Made by a program: the position numbers and the translations under genes. Source: Solwaraspora sp. WMMA2065 (GTDB taxonomy: Bacteria; Actinomycetota; Actinomycetes; Mycobacteriales; Micromonosporaceae). Taken from it: DNA of 64,000 nt. The notes beneath the pieces are model-generated. The model had not been told where the DNA came from. It saw only the letters and a program-made list of their open reading frames with translations, and made no database searches. The DNA is taken from the NCBI RefSeq assembly GCF_030345075.1, contig NZ_CP128361.1:6324001-6388000 (forward strand), given 5' to 3'. Of this stretch, positions 18,647 through 27,737 are shown in pieces. Positions within the stretch are counted from its first letter, which is position 1. Each line of letters opens with the position of its first letter.

Positions 18647-19417
18647 ATGTGTGGGCGGTACGCGACCACGCGCAGCGCGGCGGATCTCTCCGCGTTGTTC
18701 GAGGCGCTGGACGACACGGGCGGCCCGCTGGCGGCCGACTACAACGCGGCACCCACCGATCCGGTGCCCATCGTGCGGTTGTCCCGGGGCGACCGGGCCG
18801 GCCAGCCGCAGCCGCGCGCCGATCCGGCGGCCGCCCGCCGGGTGGTGAGCGTTGCCCGGTGGGGCCTGGTACCGCCGTGGGCGGCCGACCCCCGGATCGG
18901 CGCGCGGATGATCAACGCGCGGTCGGAGACGGTCGCGACCAGTAGGGCGTTCGCGCCGTCGTTCGCCCGCCGTCGCTGCCTGGTGCCGGCCGACGGCTGG
19001 TACGAGTGGGTACGCCCGCCCGGTGCCCGGCGCGGCGGCGGGCAGCCGTACTTCATGACCCCGGTCGACAGCCGGGTACTGGCGTTCGCCGGTCTCTGGT
19101 CGGTATGGGGCCGGGCCGAGCCAATGATCACGAGCAGTGTGCTTACCACTGCGGCGGTCGGGCCGTTCGCCGAGGTTCATGATCGAATGCCGCTGTTGCT
19201 GCCGGAGGACCGCTGGGCCGAATGGCTCGATCCGGACGTGGACGGCACCGCCCTGTTGGCTGCGCCGGATGACAATTACCTGGACCTCATCGAGATTCGG
19301 CCGGTGGGCACAGCGGTCGGCAACGTCCGCAACAACGCCGCTGAACTGGTGCAACGGGTCGCTCCGGGGGGCGGGTCGGGGCCGGCTGGTCCGACGGCGC
19401 AGCCGGAGCTCTTCTGA
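18647..19417 (+). CDS. SOS response-associated (SRAP/HMCES-like) protein
   Basis: A 256-residue SRAP protein; family members covalently capture abasic sites in single-stranded DNA through Cys2. The start MCGRYATTR leaves Cys2 free after Met removal. The family residues NARSET, CLVPADGWYEW and the late HDRMPLLLP (catalytic His) are all present. It is divergent from aroA, with only 48 bases between starts. No LexA box is obvious in that gap. Confidence 0.94.
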   Translation: MCGRYATTRSAADLSALFEALDDTGGPLAADYNAAPTDPVPIVRLSRGDRAGQPQPRADPAAARRVVSVARWGLVPPWAADPRIGARMINARSETVATSRAFAPSFARRRCLVPADGWYEWVRPPGARRGGGQPYFMTPVDSRVLAFAGLWSVWGRAEPMITSSVLTTAAVGPFAEVHDRMPLLLPEDRWAEWLDPDVDGTALLAAPDDNYLDLIEIRPVGTAVGNVRNNAAELVQRVAPGGGSGPAGPTAQPELF

Positions 19418-19667
19418 CCCTGCGGATGGTACCGCTCCCACACTCGGCGGCGGCACCAGGGTCCCGCGTTCGGTGATCGGCCGACTACGCAGGTGGAGGT
19501 TTGCCAGTGTTGGGACCGAATCGCCAGACGTATTTTCCCCAGAATCGATGCAGGCCCTTGTCTGCGCCTGCCGAAGTGCGATAGAAACCAGCGCCGAGAG
19601 TGGATTCCGATTCGCCGCAGATGAACGATGTTGATCAATGTCTAAGTTCCCACGGGGGAGGTGGGTA

Positions 19668-20060
19668 ATGACACGGGCGCGAATGCCCCGTCCACACGAG
19701 GTCGCTGCCGCGCGCCGCGACCCCAGGCTGCTCACAGCGATGGCGGAACGCCGCCTCGACGAGGCCTGGCGGACTCATGGGGTCTGTCAGAGCGTCGACC
19801 CGGAGACGTTCTTTCCCGCGCCGAGCGAACCGGCCGACGCGGCAGTCGCGCTCTGCCGTACCTGTCCGGTCCAGGGGCCGTGCCTGGCCTGGGCGCTCGA
19901 CGCCGGGGACAGCCACGGCGTCTGGGGGGCGACGACCCCACGGGAACGCCGGGCGATGCAGGTGGCCTGGCGGGACTCCGGTGGTCCGGATCCCGGTCCG
20001 GTCGACGAAGCCGGCCCCCCGGTCCGCGACCGGTTGCTCACCCTGGTGCCGCTGAGCTGA
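19668..20060 (+). CDS. WhiB-family Fe-S transcription factor
   Basis: A 130-residue WhiB-like protein with four cluster cysteines at residues 40, 63, 66 and 72 (GVC..., CRTCPVQGPC) and the turn GVWGA at 84-88, followed by the basic TPRERRA stretch. The turn has Ala instead of the usual final Gly. ATG 19668 is used because GGGGGAGG precedes it by about seven bases; an ATG at 19638 lacks one. A possible promoter TTGTCT (19559) - 18 bases - TAGAAA lies upstream but is weak. WhiB proteins bind a [4Fe-4S] cluster and usually work with the principal sigma factor. Confidence 0.92.
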   Translation: MTRARMPRPHEVAAARRDPRLLTAMAERRLDEAWRTHGVCQSVDPETFFPAPSEPADAAVALCRTCPVQGPCLAWALDAGDSHGVWGATTPRERRAMQVAWRDSGGPDPGPVDEAGPPVRDRLLTLVPLS

Positions 20061-20110
20061 TTGGGGCGTTGCCAGGCGGGTACGCCCGGCGACCACGGCA
20101 CAATGGTCCG

Positions 20111-20824
20111 GTGAAGCGAAGCCACCCGGACCAGCCGGAGGCGGTGGACCCGGGCGGGCCGGTGGGCCGGGGCGAGCCGGCCGACCCGGGCGCAACCGTG
20201 GGCCCGAGCGTCGACCGGCGGTCGGTGCCGACGCCGCGCGGGACCGCCTGGGTCGACCTGACGGTCCCGCCGGTGCCCCCGGCTGGTCTGCTGGTGCTCG
20301 GGCACGGTGCCGGCGGCGACGTGACCGCCGCCGACCTGTCCGCAGTGCGCTCGGCGGCGTCCCGGGCAGCGGTTGCGGTGGCCCTGGTGACCCAGCCGTA
20401 CCGGGTCGCCGGTCGGCGGGCTCCCGCGCCGGCCCACCACCTGGACGAGGCCTGGCGTGCCGTGGTCACCGAGGTGGTCGCCGGGCTCACCCCCGCGCCA
20501 CCGCTGATCGTCGGCGGACGGTCCAGCGGGGCGCGGGTGGCCTGTCGTACGGCTGCGGCGGTGCACGCCGACGCGGTCGTCGCCCTCGCCTTCCCGCTGC
20601 ATCCGCCCGGTCGTCCGGAGCGGACCCGGGCGGACGAGCTCGACACCGGTCGGCCGACCCTGGTGGTGAACGGCGACCGCGACCCGTTCGGGGTGCCGGA
20701 CCCGGCGGCTGGCCGAGACGTGGTGGTCCGGCCGGGTGAACGGCACGATCTGCGGGTCGACCCTGCCGGCACGGCCGACGTGGTGGTCGACTGGCTGGTC
20801 CGGCACGGCTGGGCGGGCCGGTGA
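20111..20824 (+). CDS. Alpha/beta hydrolase of the KANL3/TEX30 type
   Basis: This 237-residue protein has a strand-turn motif LLVLGHGAGGDV, a segment VTQPYRVAGRRAPAP, the nucleophile elbow IVGGRSSGARVACRTA and a late GDRDPFGVP before a His in GERHDLRV. This order is typical of the dienelactone hydrolase-like KANL3/TEX30 group, a poorly characterised family. GTG 20111 lies about 50 bases after the WhiB stop on the same strand. The first ~45 residues are variable and disordered. The substrate is unknown. Confidence 0.8.
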   Translation: MKRSHPDQPEAVDPGGPVGRGEPADPGATVGPSVDRRSVPTPRGTAWVDLTVPPVPPAGLLVLGHGAGGDVTAADLSAVRSAASRAAVAVALVTQPYRVAGRRAPAPAHHLDEAWRAVVTEVVAGLTPAPPLIVGGRSSGARVACRTAAAVHADAVVALAFPLHPPGRPERTRADELDTGRPTLVVNGDRDPFGVPDPAAGRDVVVRPGERHDLRVDPAGTADVVVDWLVRHGWAGR

Positions 20825-20988
20825 CCGCACGGCCGGGCCGTGTCCGGCGCCCGGTACCCGTCGTTGCATCGGGTGTCCGCGACGCCGAGCCGGCGTCCGG
20901 AGCGCCGCGGTGGCGACACCGCCGCGGGAACTCCCAGGCCCTTCCCGGTTCCGGAGCCCGTCACCGGGTTCCGGGGCCGGGACGGGTT

Positions 20989-21015
20989 GGAATGCGCTAC
21001 CACCCGGCCCGCGTT
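20989..21015 (+). promoter_or_regulatory. SigR-type promoter for sigR
   Basis: GGAAT at 20989-20993 and GTT at 21013-21015, separated by 19 bases, match the known SigR consensus (GGAAT, 18-19 bases, GTT). It lies 43 bases upstream of the long sigR start, so SigR very likely activates its own gene. Confidence 0.75.
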
Positions 21016-21057
21016 ACTACCCCGGGAGCTAAGTCTCGATGAAGGGGTGGAGAACCG

Positions 21058-21978
21058 GTGCGCATCCACATACGCGGCGCGACGCAGCCCGCGGGCCAGC
21101 CCGACGGTGGCCGTCGACTGCGGGACGCCTTCGAATGGTCACCCGAATTTCGGACCCTGGAAGGGCTTGCCGCGCCGGGGCCGTCCCGACCCCTCGGACC
21201 GGTCCGGCCGGCGTCAGCCGCGCGGCGGGTCGGTGAGCCCGCCCCGCGTTGGACGGGTCAGCCTGCCACACAACCGGTGAGTACGGGCACACCTGGTCGA
21301 ACCGCGACGGCCGGCCAGCCTTTGCGCGTATCCTCGGCGGGACAGTCGAGGGGGGACGAGCGGTTGACCCGATCAGAGCGGACAGACGAGCGGCGCGCGC
21401 GGTTCGAGCGTGACGCGTTACCCTTCGTCGATCAGTTGTACGCGGCCGGGCTGCGGATGACCCGCAACCCGGCCGACGCCGAGGACCTGGTGCAGGAGAC
21501 GTACCTGAAGGCGTTCTCCGCCTTCCACCAGTTCGAGGAGGGCACCAACCTCAAGGCCTGGCTCTACCGCATCCTGACGAACACGTACATCAACTCCTAC
21601 CGTCGGCGGCAGCGCCAGCCGGTGCAGGCGCCGACTGAGGAGATCACCGACTGGCAGCTCGCCGCCGCCGAGTCGCACACCTCCAGCGGACTGAAATCGG
21701 CCGAGACCGAGGCGCTGGAGCGGTTGCCGGACAGCGACATCAAGCAGGCCCTGCAGCAGCTGCCGGAGGATTTCCGGCTCGCCGTCTACCTTGCCGACGT
21801 CGAAGGCTTCTCCTACAAGGAGATCGCGGACATCATGGGGACTCCGATCGGGACGGTCATGTCCCGGTTGCACCGCGGGCGGCGCAATCTGCGCGGGATG
21901 CTGGAGCGCTACGCCACCGATCGCGGCCTCAACCGGGTCCGCTCGACCAAGCCCGCCGCGGCCGGCCAGGAGGTGTGA
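21058..21978 (+). CDS. sigR: SigR/SigH-family ECF sigma factor for thiol-oxidative stress
   Basis: The conserved part holds sigma region 2 ([38 protein letters not shown]) and region 4 ([20 protein letters not shown]), nearly identical in pattern to SigR/SigH. GTG 21058 (Shine-Dalgarno GGAG) gives 306 residues with a ~102-residue non-conserved N-terminal extension. TTG 21364, after GGGGGGA, gives a standard ~204-residue SigR. In Streptomyces coelicolor, SigR is made as a short stable form and a long unstable form from the SigR-dependent promoter; the same arrangement is likely here. It is followed by its anti-sigma gene with overlapping translation signals. Confidence 0.93.
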   Translation: MRIHIRGATQPAGQPDGGRRLRDAFEWSPEFRTLEGLAAPGPSRPLGPVRPASAARRVGEPAPRWTGQPATQPVSTGTPGRTATAGQPLRVSSAGQSRGDERLTRSERTDERRARFERDALPFVDQLYAAGLRMTRNPADAEDLVQETYLKAFSAFHQFEEGTNLKAWLYRILTNTYINSYRRRQRQPVQAPTEEITDWQLAAAESHTSSGLKSAETEALERLPDSDIKQALQQLPEDFRLAVYLADVEGFSYKEIADIMGTPIGTVMSRLHRGRRNLRGMLERYATDRGLNRVRSTKPAAAGQEV

Positions 21979-21983
21979 CGATC

Positions 21984-22268
21984 GTGCAAGGCGGTGACTC
22001 GTTCGACCAGGACTGCCGTCAGGTACTCGCCGAGGTCTACCTCTACCTGGACCTGGAGTGTGCCGAGGAGCGGCGGGAACTCATCCGGCACCATCTCGAC
22101 GAGTGCTCCCCGTGCCTGCGGGAGTACGGCATCGAGCAGGAGGTCAAGGCGCTCGTCGCGCGTTGCTGTGGCAACGAGACGGCACCGGCCGAGCTGCGGG
22201 ACCGGCTGCGCGCCAAGCTCAGCGAGTTCGTCTTCGACGCGGACTCGCGGGAGTACCTGCCGGACTGA
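21984..22268 (+). CDS. rsrA: Zinc-containing redox anti-sigma factor RsrA
   Basis: This 94-residue ZAS-family anti-sigma factor has Cys11, His37, Cys41 and Cys44 when counted from GTG 21984, exactly the positions of the zinc and disulfide-switch residues in Streptomyces RsrA. AGGAGG lies ten bases upstream of that GTG; an alternative GTG at 21975 sits on the Shine-Dalgarno itself. Oxidation of these thiols releases zinc and frees SigR, which then turns on mycothiol and thioredoxin genes. Confidence 0.95.
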   Translation: MQGGDSFDQDCRQVLAEVYLYLDLECAEERRELIRHHLDECSPCLREYGIEQEVKALVARCCGNETAPAELRDRLRAKLSEFVFDADSREYLPD

Positions 22269-22281
22269 CCCTGCTGCGGGC

Positions 22282-22306
22282 CGCCGGCCGGGTGGCCCGA
22301 CCGGCG
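22282..22306. terminator. Shared hairpin between rsrA and bL37
   Basis: CGCCGG, one mismatch, CGGG, a TGG loop, CCCG, one mismatch, CCGGCG. It sits between convergent rsrA (stop 22268) and the bL37 gene (stop 22317) and could end transcription from both sides. There is no T-tract. Confidence 0.55.
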
Positions 22307-22316
22307 ACCCACGGCA

Positions 22317-22391
22317 TCAGGAGTTGGGGCGCTTGCCGTGGTTGGCGGCGCTCTTCTTACGTGCCTTCTTCTTACGGGCCTTCTTGGCCAT
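22317..22391 (-). CDS. Ribosomal protein bL37, 24 residues
   Basis: A complete 24-codon gene: MAKKARKKKARKKSAA then NHGKRPNS. The very basic sequence with terminal ANHGKRPN is the signature of bL37, an actinobacterial large-subunit protein first recognised in mycobacterial ribosome structures. The Shine-Dalgarno GGGAGG lies a few bases before the ATG at 22391. Genes this short are often missed. Confidence 0.93.
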   Translation of the reverse strand: MAKKARKKKARKKSAANHGKRPNS

Positions 22392-22617
22392 CTGTCCTCC
22401 CGTCGGACGGTGTCTCCCGTAGACCGGGAGCTGACCCGTTGATGCTAGGCGGGTCCGACGAGCGGCATGCGCGACGGGCACGTCATCGGATACCTTTCGG
22501 ATGTCGCGCAACCGGCACATGCGGGACGGGCCGGTGGTTACGGGACGGGCCGGCCGATGGGCCGGCGCGAGGGACGGGGCCGCCCGGCGAGCCGGGCGTA
22601 CGGAGGAGGGCCGGCCG

Positions 22618-22833
22618 ATGGCCGAAGAGATCCGGGCCGAGATGGTGGCCAACGTCTGGAAGGTGGTGGCCGCCGCCGGCGACACCGTTTCCGACGGCGA
22701 CACCCTGGTGATACTGGAGTCGATGAAGATGGAGATCCCGGTGGTCGCCGAGTCCGACGGGGTGGTGCAGAAGCTCGCCGTCGACGAGGGCGACGTGGTC
22801 CAGGAAGGCGACCTGATCGCGGTCATCGAATAG
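22618..22833 (+). CDS. Biotin/lipoyl carrier domain protein
   Basis: A 71-residue single-domain carrier with the biotinylation motif ESMKMEIPV, Lys in the beta hairpin turn, flanked by GDTVSDGDTLVIL and DEGDVVQEGDLIAVIE. Its length and fold match stand-alone biotin carrier proteins of actinobacteria. These may serve an acyl-CoA carboxylase or have an unassigned role. ATG 22618 follows GGAGGAGGG. There is no carboxylase subunit next to it. Confidence 0.93.
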   Translation: MAEEIRAEMVANVWKVVAAAGDTVSDGDTLVILESMKMEIPVVAESDGVVQKLAVDEGDVVQEGDLIAVIE

Positions 22834-22859
22834 GTTCTTGCGGACCGGTCGACGGGGGA

Positions 22860-24656
22860 TCAGGCTCGGCCCAGCAGCCGACGGATCAGACCGGGCCGGC
22901 GCTGGCGCGGGACCCGCGCTGACCGGCCGGCGATCCGGCGTGCCGTGCTGGCGGTGTCCGGGTCCAGCTCCGGGGTCGCCAGGGCCAGGTGGGCCAACGA
23001 CCAAAGGATCGGCACGGTTCGGTGCCCGGCGACCTCCACCGCGTCGGCGAGCCGCTCCGCCACCACCCGGGCCACGTCCGGGCGTACCGCCGGATCCACC
23101 CAGGCGGCGGTGACCAGGGCGAACAGCGCGGCCTCGGCGGCCCAGTCCTCGACACCCCAGGCCACGTCGACGAGCACCCGGCGCCGGGTCGAGTCGGGCC
23201 AGGGTTCGTCGGTGCGGTGGTGCAGCATGCCCAGGCAGGCCCACACCTGCACGCACCGCAGCCAGCCGGCCGGGTCGGTGCCGGCGGGATCCGCTGGCGG
23301 CGGTGGGTGCACCAGCAGGCCGAGCAGGTCGTCCGCGTCGAGGGTGGCCAGGATCACCGCGCTGTCGTACGCCGCCGGCGGGTGGTGCCAGACAGGCTGG
23401 GCGATCTGCCGGATCCGCTCGCACGCCTGCGGCGACGGGTGGTCCAGCGCCGGGTCGGCCTGCCAGCCGGCGTAGCGCCAGAGCTGCCGTACCGAAGTGC
23501 GGCGTGGCTGACGGGGATCCGGTGTCGGAGTCCGCTCCACGGTGACCGGTAGTCCGGGCAGGGCCGTGCCGAGCAGCCGCATCGCGCTGGGCGGCTCCGG
23601 CTGGCGCAGCGACAGCCGGCTCGGCACCAGGCCACGGGTGAGCGCCCGTTCGAGAGTGGCGACCACCGGACCACCGGCCGCCGGCAGCCGGGCCAGCCAG
23701 GGCCGGTCGTGACAGCACTCAGCCAGGTCGTGGTGTTCGTGCGAGTCGTCCGGGTGGTCCCGCTGGAAGTCCGCCAGGGCGATCAGGTGGCGCAGGTCAC
23801 CGTCCCGCCGGTAGCGCAGCCGGTACGCGGTGTGCACCGCGCAGTCGAAGGTGGGGTTGCGGGCCAGCGCCCGCTCGATCCAGTCGATTGCCTCGTCGAG
23901 GCGCCCCACGTCGGCGAGGGTGCCGGCGATGTCGGCGTAGATGGACAGGTCGTCCGGGTCGTGGGCGCTCGCCCGGCGGAGGGCGGCGATCGCCGCGCCG
24001 GTGCGCCCGGCGCTGCGGTACGCGTACCCGAGCCACACCTCGGCCAGCTTGGACGGCTCGGCGCGGACCCCTTGGGTCGCCCAGTCCAGCGCGGTGGTGA
24101 TCTCCCCGAGCCGGCGGGCCAGCGCCGAACTGGCGCCGAGCAGCAGGCCGTGGTCCGGGTGTGCGGCGGTGGCGTGCCCGGCGAGCCGCAGATACGGCAG
24201 CAGGGGCGGCCGGTCGGCGGTGGGGACCGGGTCGGGCACGCTGGCGCAGATCTGCATCAGCACGATGGCGATCTGGTCCGGGTCGAGCCGGGCCGGCAGG
24301 TCCTCGGCACCCACCCAGGGCACCCCGGCCCAGTCCACGGTCGGCGCGTGCCCGGTCGCGGCGGCCAGCAGTTCGAGCCCTTCGCCGGCCCGGCCGGCGG
24401 CGGCCAGCAGATGCGCCCGGGCCACCACGGCGCCGATGAAGACCTGCTCGTCCAGCGGGAACAGGTCGAGCCCGCCGCCGGTGCGCGTGGCCAGCCGGGT
24501 GAGCATCTCGTGCACCTCGGGCAGGGTCGGCGCGTGTGTGATCGCACCGGCGACGTGGTCGGCGGCGTGCCGGTAGTCACCCTCGTCGAGTGCCATCCGG
24601 GCCAGTGCCAGCTCGCCCTCGGCGGCCAGCCGCGGGTCGTGCAATCCCTCGGACAC
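22860..24656 (-). CDS. Tetratricopeptide-repeat protein
   Basis: A 598-residue soluble protein made largely of TPR-like helical pairs. Clear examples are LAAEGELALARMALDEGDY near the start and a middle run including LGYAYRSAGRTGAAIAALRR and DEAIDWIERALARNP. The C-terminal third is a different alpha-helical region. No catalytic motif, signal peptide or membrane helix is visible. GTG 24656 (VSEGLHDPRLAAEG) is taken as the start; the frame continues upstream but becomes cysteine- and arginine-rich non-coding text. Probably a scaffold or sensor with unknown partners. Confidence 0.8.
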   Translation of the reverse strand: MSEGLHDPRLAAEGELALARMALDEGDYRHAADHVAGAITHAPTLPEVHEMLTRLATRTGGGLDLFPLDEQVFIGAVVARAHLLAAAGRAGEGLELLAAATGHAPTVDWAGVPWVGAEDLPARLDPDQIAIVLMQICASVPDPVPTADRPPLLPYLRLAGHATAAHPDHGLLLGASSALARRLGEITTALDWATQGVRAEPSKLAEVWLGYAYRSAGRTGAAIAALRRASAHDPDDLSIYADIAGTLADVGRLDEAIDWIERALARNPTFDCAVHTAYRLRYRRDGDLRHLIALADFQRDHPDDSHEHHDLAECCHDRPWLARLPAAGGPVVATLERALTRGLVPSRLSLRQPEPPSAMRLLGTALPGLPVTVERTPTPDPRQPRRTSVRQLWRYAGWQADPALDHPSPQACERIRQIAQPVWHHPPAAYDSAVILATLDADDLLGLLVHPPPPADPAGTDPAGWLRCVQVWACLGMLHHRTDEPWPDSTRRRVLVDVAWGVEDWAAEAALFALVTAAWVDPAVRPDVARVVAERLADAVEVAGHRTVPILWSLAHLALATPELDPDTASTARRIAGRSARVPRQRRPGLIRRLLGRA

Positions 24657-24824
24657 GTTCTTCCGATCCTCGTAGCCGATCGTCCCCCCTGGCTCCGGCA
24701 GCCTAGGGCACGAAGCGCCAAACGTCGTACCCCTGCGCATTGCTGCTCGCTTCATTGCGTAAGCCAGCCGAAAAGTGCAAGAATGATCACCGCTCAAGCT
24801 GAATCGCGCAGACAGGGAGGCGTC

Positions 24825-25982
24825 GTGACGCAGCGGAAGCCGGTGGCGGACCAGACCGGGACGGCTGACCGGGCAGCTGACGGGGCAGGTGCCGCCCGCC
24901 CCGGCGCCGGGATGGCCGCTGACATCGCCGAACAGCCGGCCGGCTACGCCCGGCTGCTGCAGCCGGCGTACGCCGAGCCGATCGCCGAGGTGGCGGCGGC
25001 GATCGCCGGCCGCCGCCCACGCCACGTGGTGTTCACCGCCCGGGGCACCTCCGACCACGCCGCGCTGTACGCCGCGTACCTGAGCGAAATCAGGCTCGGG
25101 CTGCCCGCCGGGCTGGCCTCACCGAGCGCCGTGACCCTCTTCGGCGCCCGCCCCGACCTGCGGGACGCGCTCGTCGTCGGGGTCAGCCAGAGCGGCGGCT
25201 CACCGGACCTCGCCGAGGTGCTGGCGGTGGCCCGGGAGCAGGGCGCGCTGACCGTGGCGGTGACCAACACCCCCGAATCGCCGCTGGCCGCCGCCGCCGA
25301 GCTCACTGTCGACATCGCCGCCGGCCACGAGCGGGCGGTCGCCGCCACCAAGACGTACACCGCCGAGCTGCTCGCCCTGCTGATGCTGGTCGAGGGGATT
25401 CGGGCCGGCGACGGGGTGCTGCCGCCCGACCAGCGGGCTGCCCTCGACGCCCTGCCCGCGCTCGCCGACCGGGTGCTGGCCGATCCCACTGCCGCCGAGC
25501 TGGCCCCGCGCTACCGGTTCGCCGCCCGGCTGGTCACCACCGGGCGCGGGTACGGCTACCCGACCGCGCGGGAGACCGCCCTGAAACTGATGGAGACGTC
25601 GTACCTGCCGGCGCTCGCCTTCTCCGGAGCCGACCTGCTGCACGGCCCGCTGGCGATGACCGACCCCGACGTGCCGGTGCTCGCCGTGGTCGGCTCCGGG
25701 CCCGGCGGCACCGCCATGCGCGACGTGCTGCGCCGGCTCGGTGAGCGGCGGGCCGACGTACTCGCCATCGGGGCCGGGGCCGGCGCCATCGGGACCGGCC
25801 CGACCGGTCCGGCTGCGGTGACCGGTCCGGCCGCGGTGATCGGGGTGCCCGACGTCGACGAGCGGTACGCGCCGCTGCTGGACATCCTGCCCGCGCAGCA
25901 GCTGGCCCTGGCCCTCGCGCTGGCCCGGGGCGAGGACCCGGACGCGCCCCGTGGGCTGGCCAAGGTCACCTCCACCCGGTGA
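24825..25982 (+). CDS. SIS-domain sugar isomerase-like protein
   Basis: This 385-residue protein has two SIS domains like the isomerase half of GlmS, without the glutaminase half. Family signatures are VFTARGTSDHAALYAAYL, VVGVSQSGGSPDLAEVL, AATKTYTAELLALL and TTGRGYGYPTARETALKLME. Such proteins are usually annotated as glucosamine-6-phosphate deaminase/isomerase-like (AgaS/NagB-II type). GTG 24825 has AGGGAGG upstream. It is divergent from the TPR gene, and no N-acetylglucosamine transport genes are nearby. Confidence 0.88.
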   Translation: MTQRKPVADQTGTADRAADGAGAARPGAGMAADIAEQPAGYARLLQPAYAEPIAEVAAAIAGRRPRHVVFTARGTSDHAALYAAYLSEIRLGLPAGLASPSAVTLFGARPDLRDALVVGVSQSGGSPDLAEVLAVAREQGALTVAVTNTPESPLAAAAELTVDIAAGHERAVAATKTYTAELLALLMLVEGIRAGDGVLPPDQRAALDALPALADRVLADPTAAELAPRYRFAARLVTTGRGYGYPTARETALKLMETSYLPALAFSGADLLHGPLAMTDPDVPVLAVVGSGPGGTAMRDVLRRLGERRADVLAIGAGAGAIGTGPTGPAAVTGPAAVIGVPDVDERYAPLLDILPAQQLALALALARGEDPDAPRGLAKVTSTR

Positions 25983-26022
25983 CGGCTGTGCCCGCCCCGC
26001 CGCCGCATGGCAGGCTACGAGG

Positions 26023-27540
26023 GTGTCCACGCTGCGTGATCTCGTCGAGGAGCACACCTCCCTCGGGCCGGTCGACATCGACCACCTGCACCGGCTCGCC
26101 GGGGAGTGGCAGCTGCTCTCCGACCTGTCCTTCGCCGACCTGCTGCTCTGGGTGCCGGTCGACGCCGACAGCTCGTTCCTGTGCGTGGCCCAGGTCCGGC
26201 CCACCACGGCGCCGACCGCGTACCAGGACGACCAGGTCGGGCGGACGGTGGACGGCCCGGAGGTGGCGCACCTGACCATCGCGTACGACCAGGGTCGGAT
26301 CTGGCGCGAGGGCGACCCCGTCTGGTACGGCAACACGCCGGCCCGGCACGAGGCGATGCCGGTCCGGATGCGCCCGACCGTCGGGGAGACCGGGCGGGTG
26401 ATCGCGGTGGTCGGCCGGGACACCAACCTGTCCACCGCCCGCACCCCCAGCCAGCTCGAACTGAACTACCTGACCACCGCCGACGACCTCGCCCAGATGG
26501 TCGCCGACGGCACCTTCCCGCCAGCCCGGCACCCGGGCGAGACCACCTCGGCGCCCCGGGTCGGTGACGGGCTGATCCGGCTGGACGCCAGCGGCAAGAC
26601 CACGTACGCCAGCCCGAACGCCCAGTCGGCGTTTCGCCGGCTCGGCTTCTCCGCACACCTGGTGGGTGAGGACCTCGCCGCGCTGTGCCACCGGCTCGCC
26701 GACGACCCGCTGGAGGGCACCGACGCAGCCAACCGGATCCTGGCCGCGCTGCGCGGCGAGGCGCCGGCCCGCAAGGAGATCGAGGCCCGTGGCGCCACCA
26801 TGCTCACCCGGGCGCTGCCGTTGATGCCGGCCGGTGTGCCGATCGGTGCGTTGGTGCTGGTCCGCGACATCACCGAGGTACGTCGTCGGGACCGAGCGCT
26901 GATCACCAAGGACGCCACCATCCGGGAGATCCACCACCGGGTGAAGAACAACCTGCAGACGGTGGCGGCGCTGCTGCGGCTGCAGGCACGTCGGGTGGAG
27001 CAGCCGGCGGCGCGGGCGGCTCTGGAGGAGTCGGTACGCCGGGTCGCGTCGATCGCCCTGGTGCACGAGACCCTCGCCATGTCCAGCGACGAGGCGGTCG
27101 AGTTCGACGGCATCCTGGACCGGGTGGCCAGCGCCGCCACCGAAGTGGCCGCCACCGAGGTCGAGGTGGTCATGCGCAGGGAGGGCACGTTCGGCGTACT
27201 GCCGGCGGAGATCGCCACCTCGCTGGTGATGGTGCTCAACGAGCTGCTGCTCAACGCGGTCGAGCACGGCTTCCCGCCGGCCGGCGAGGGCGGCGGAGCG
27301 TCGCAGCCGGCCGCCGAGGTGGTGGTGACGGTGCACCGGTTCCGCAAGCAGTTGCACGTGACGGTGGTCGACAACGGCCAGGGACTGCCGGCGGAGTTCG
27401 ACGCGACCGCGGGCGGCCGGCTCGGCCTGCAGATCGTGCGGGCCCTGGCCACCGGCGAGCTGCGCGGCACCATCGAGCTGCGCAACCGGGCGGGCGGCGG
27501 CACCGAGGCGGTGCTGGTGGTCCCGCTGGCCCGCAGGTGA
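26023..27540 (+). CDS. pdtaS: PdtaS-type sensor histidine kinase
   Basis: A 505-residue cytosolic kinase with the PdtaS layout: N-terminal GAF-like domain (~1-150), PAS domain (~170-290: IRLDASGKTTYASPNAQSAF, RRLGFS), a HisKA_2 domain with IHHRVKNNLQTVAALL near residue 305 and a HATPase domain (LNELLLNAVEHGFPPAGEG, VVDNGQGLP). In mycobacteria PdtaS phosphorylates the RNA-binding ANTAR regulator PdtaR. PdtaR is not adjacent here, as in other actinobacteria. GTG 26023 starts the conserved VSTLRDLVEEHTSLG. Confidence 0.95.
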   Translation: MSTLRDLVEEHTSLGPVDIDHLHRLAGEWQLLSDLSFADLLLWVPVDADSSFLCVAQVRPTTAPTAYQDDQVGRTVDGPEVAHLTIAYDQGRIWREGDPVWYGNTPARHEAMPVRMRPTVGETGRVIAVVGRDTNLSTARTPSQLELNYLTTADDLAQMVADGTFPPARHPGETTSAPRVGDGLIRLDASGKTTYASPNAQSAFRRLGFSAHLVGEDLAALCHRLADDPLEGTDAANRILAALRGEAPARKEIEARGATMLTRALPLMPAGVPIGALVLVRDITEVRRRDRALITKDATIREIHHRVKNNLQTVAALLRLQARRVEQPAARAALEESVRRVASIALVHETLAMSSDEAVEFDGILDRVASAATEVAATEVEVVMRREGTFGVLPAEIATSLVMVLNELLLNAVEHGFPPAGEGGGASQPAAEVVVTVHRFRKQLHVTVVDNGQGLPAEFDATAGGRLGLQIVRALATGELRGTIELRNRAGGGTEAVLVVPLARR

Positions 27541-27650
27541 CTCCCTGACCCCGCCGGCCGCAGGTGAGCCGGCCCACAGCCCGCCCGTCATGTGGGACGT
27601 CGGCTACGGTGCGCTGGTCTGACCGGTACGGATGTGGCAACATTCGTGCC

Positions 27651-27737
27651 ATGACCGCTGCCGTTGAGCGCCGCTTCGTGGCCCGCCGCCACGTCGATTA
27701 CGGTCGCGTCCGCAGCGCCATCTGTCCGGCTAACTGA
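27651..27737 (+). CDS. Candidate regulatory leader peptide upstream of sulfite reductase
   Basis: A 28-codon frame with ATG at 27651 encodes a basic peptide containing RRHVDYGRVRSAIC near its end and a single Cys codon five codons before the stop. Short peptides of the form R-H-V-D-x-x-R-V-x-S-A-x-C upstream of sulfur-assimilation genes recur in actinobacteria and are annotated as putative leader peptides. Cys-codon leaders act as cysteine-responsive attenuators in mycobacteria. No Shine-Dalgarno is obvious, so the message may be leaderless. It ends 129 bases before the sulfite reductase start; GCCCG/CGGGC around a T-rich loop (27740-27767) may form part of a switch. The regulatory role is inference. 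Confidence 0.72.
   Translation: MTAAVERRFVARRHVDYGRVRSAICPAN

Noticed and set aside
21058-21363. Separate small gene upstream of sigR
   Set aside because: It is in frame with sigR without a stop and has its own start signal, so an N-terminal extension is the simpler reading.
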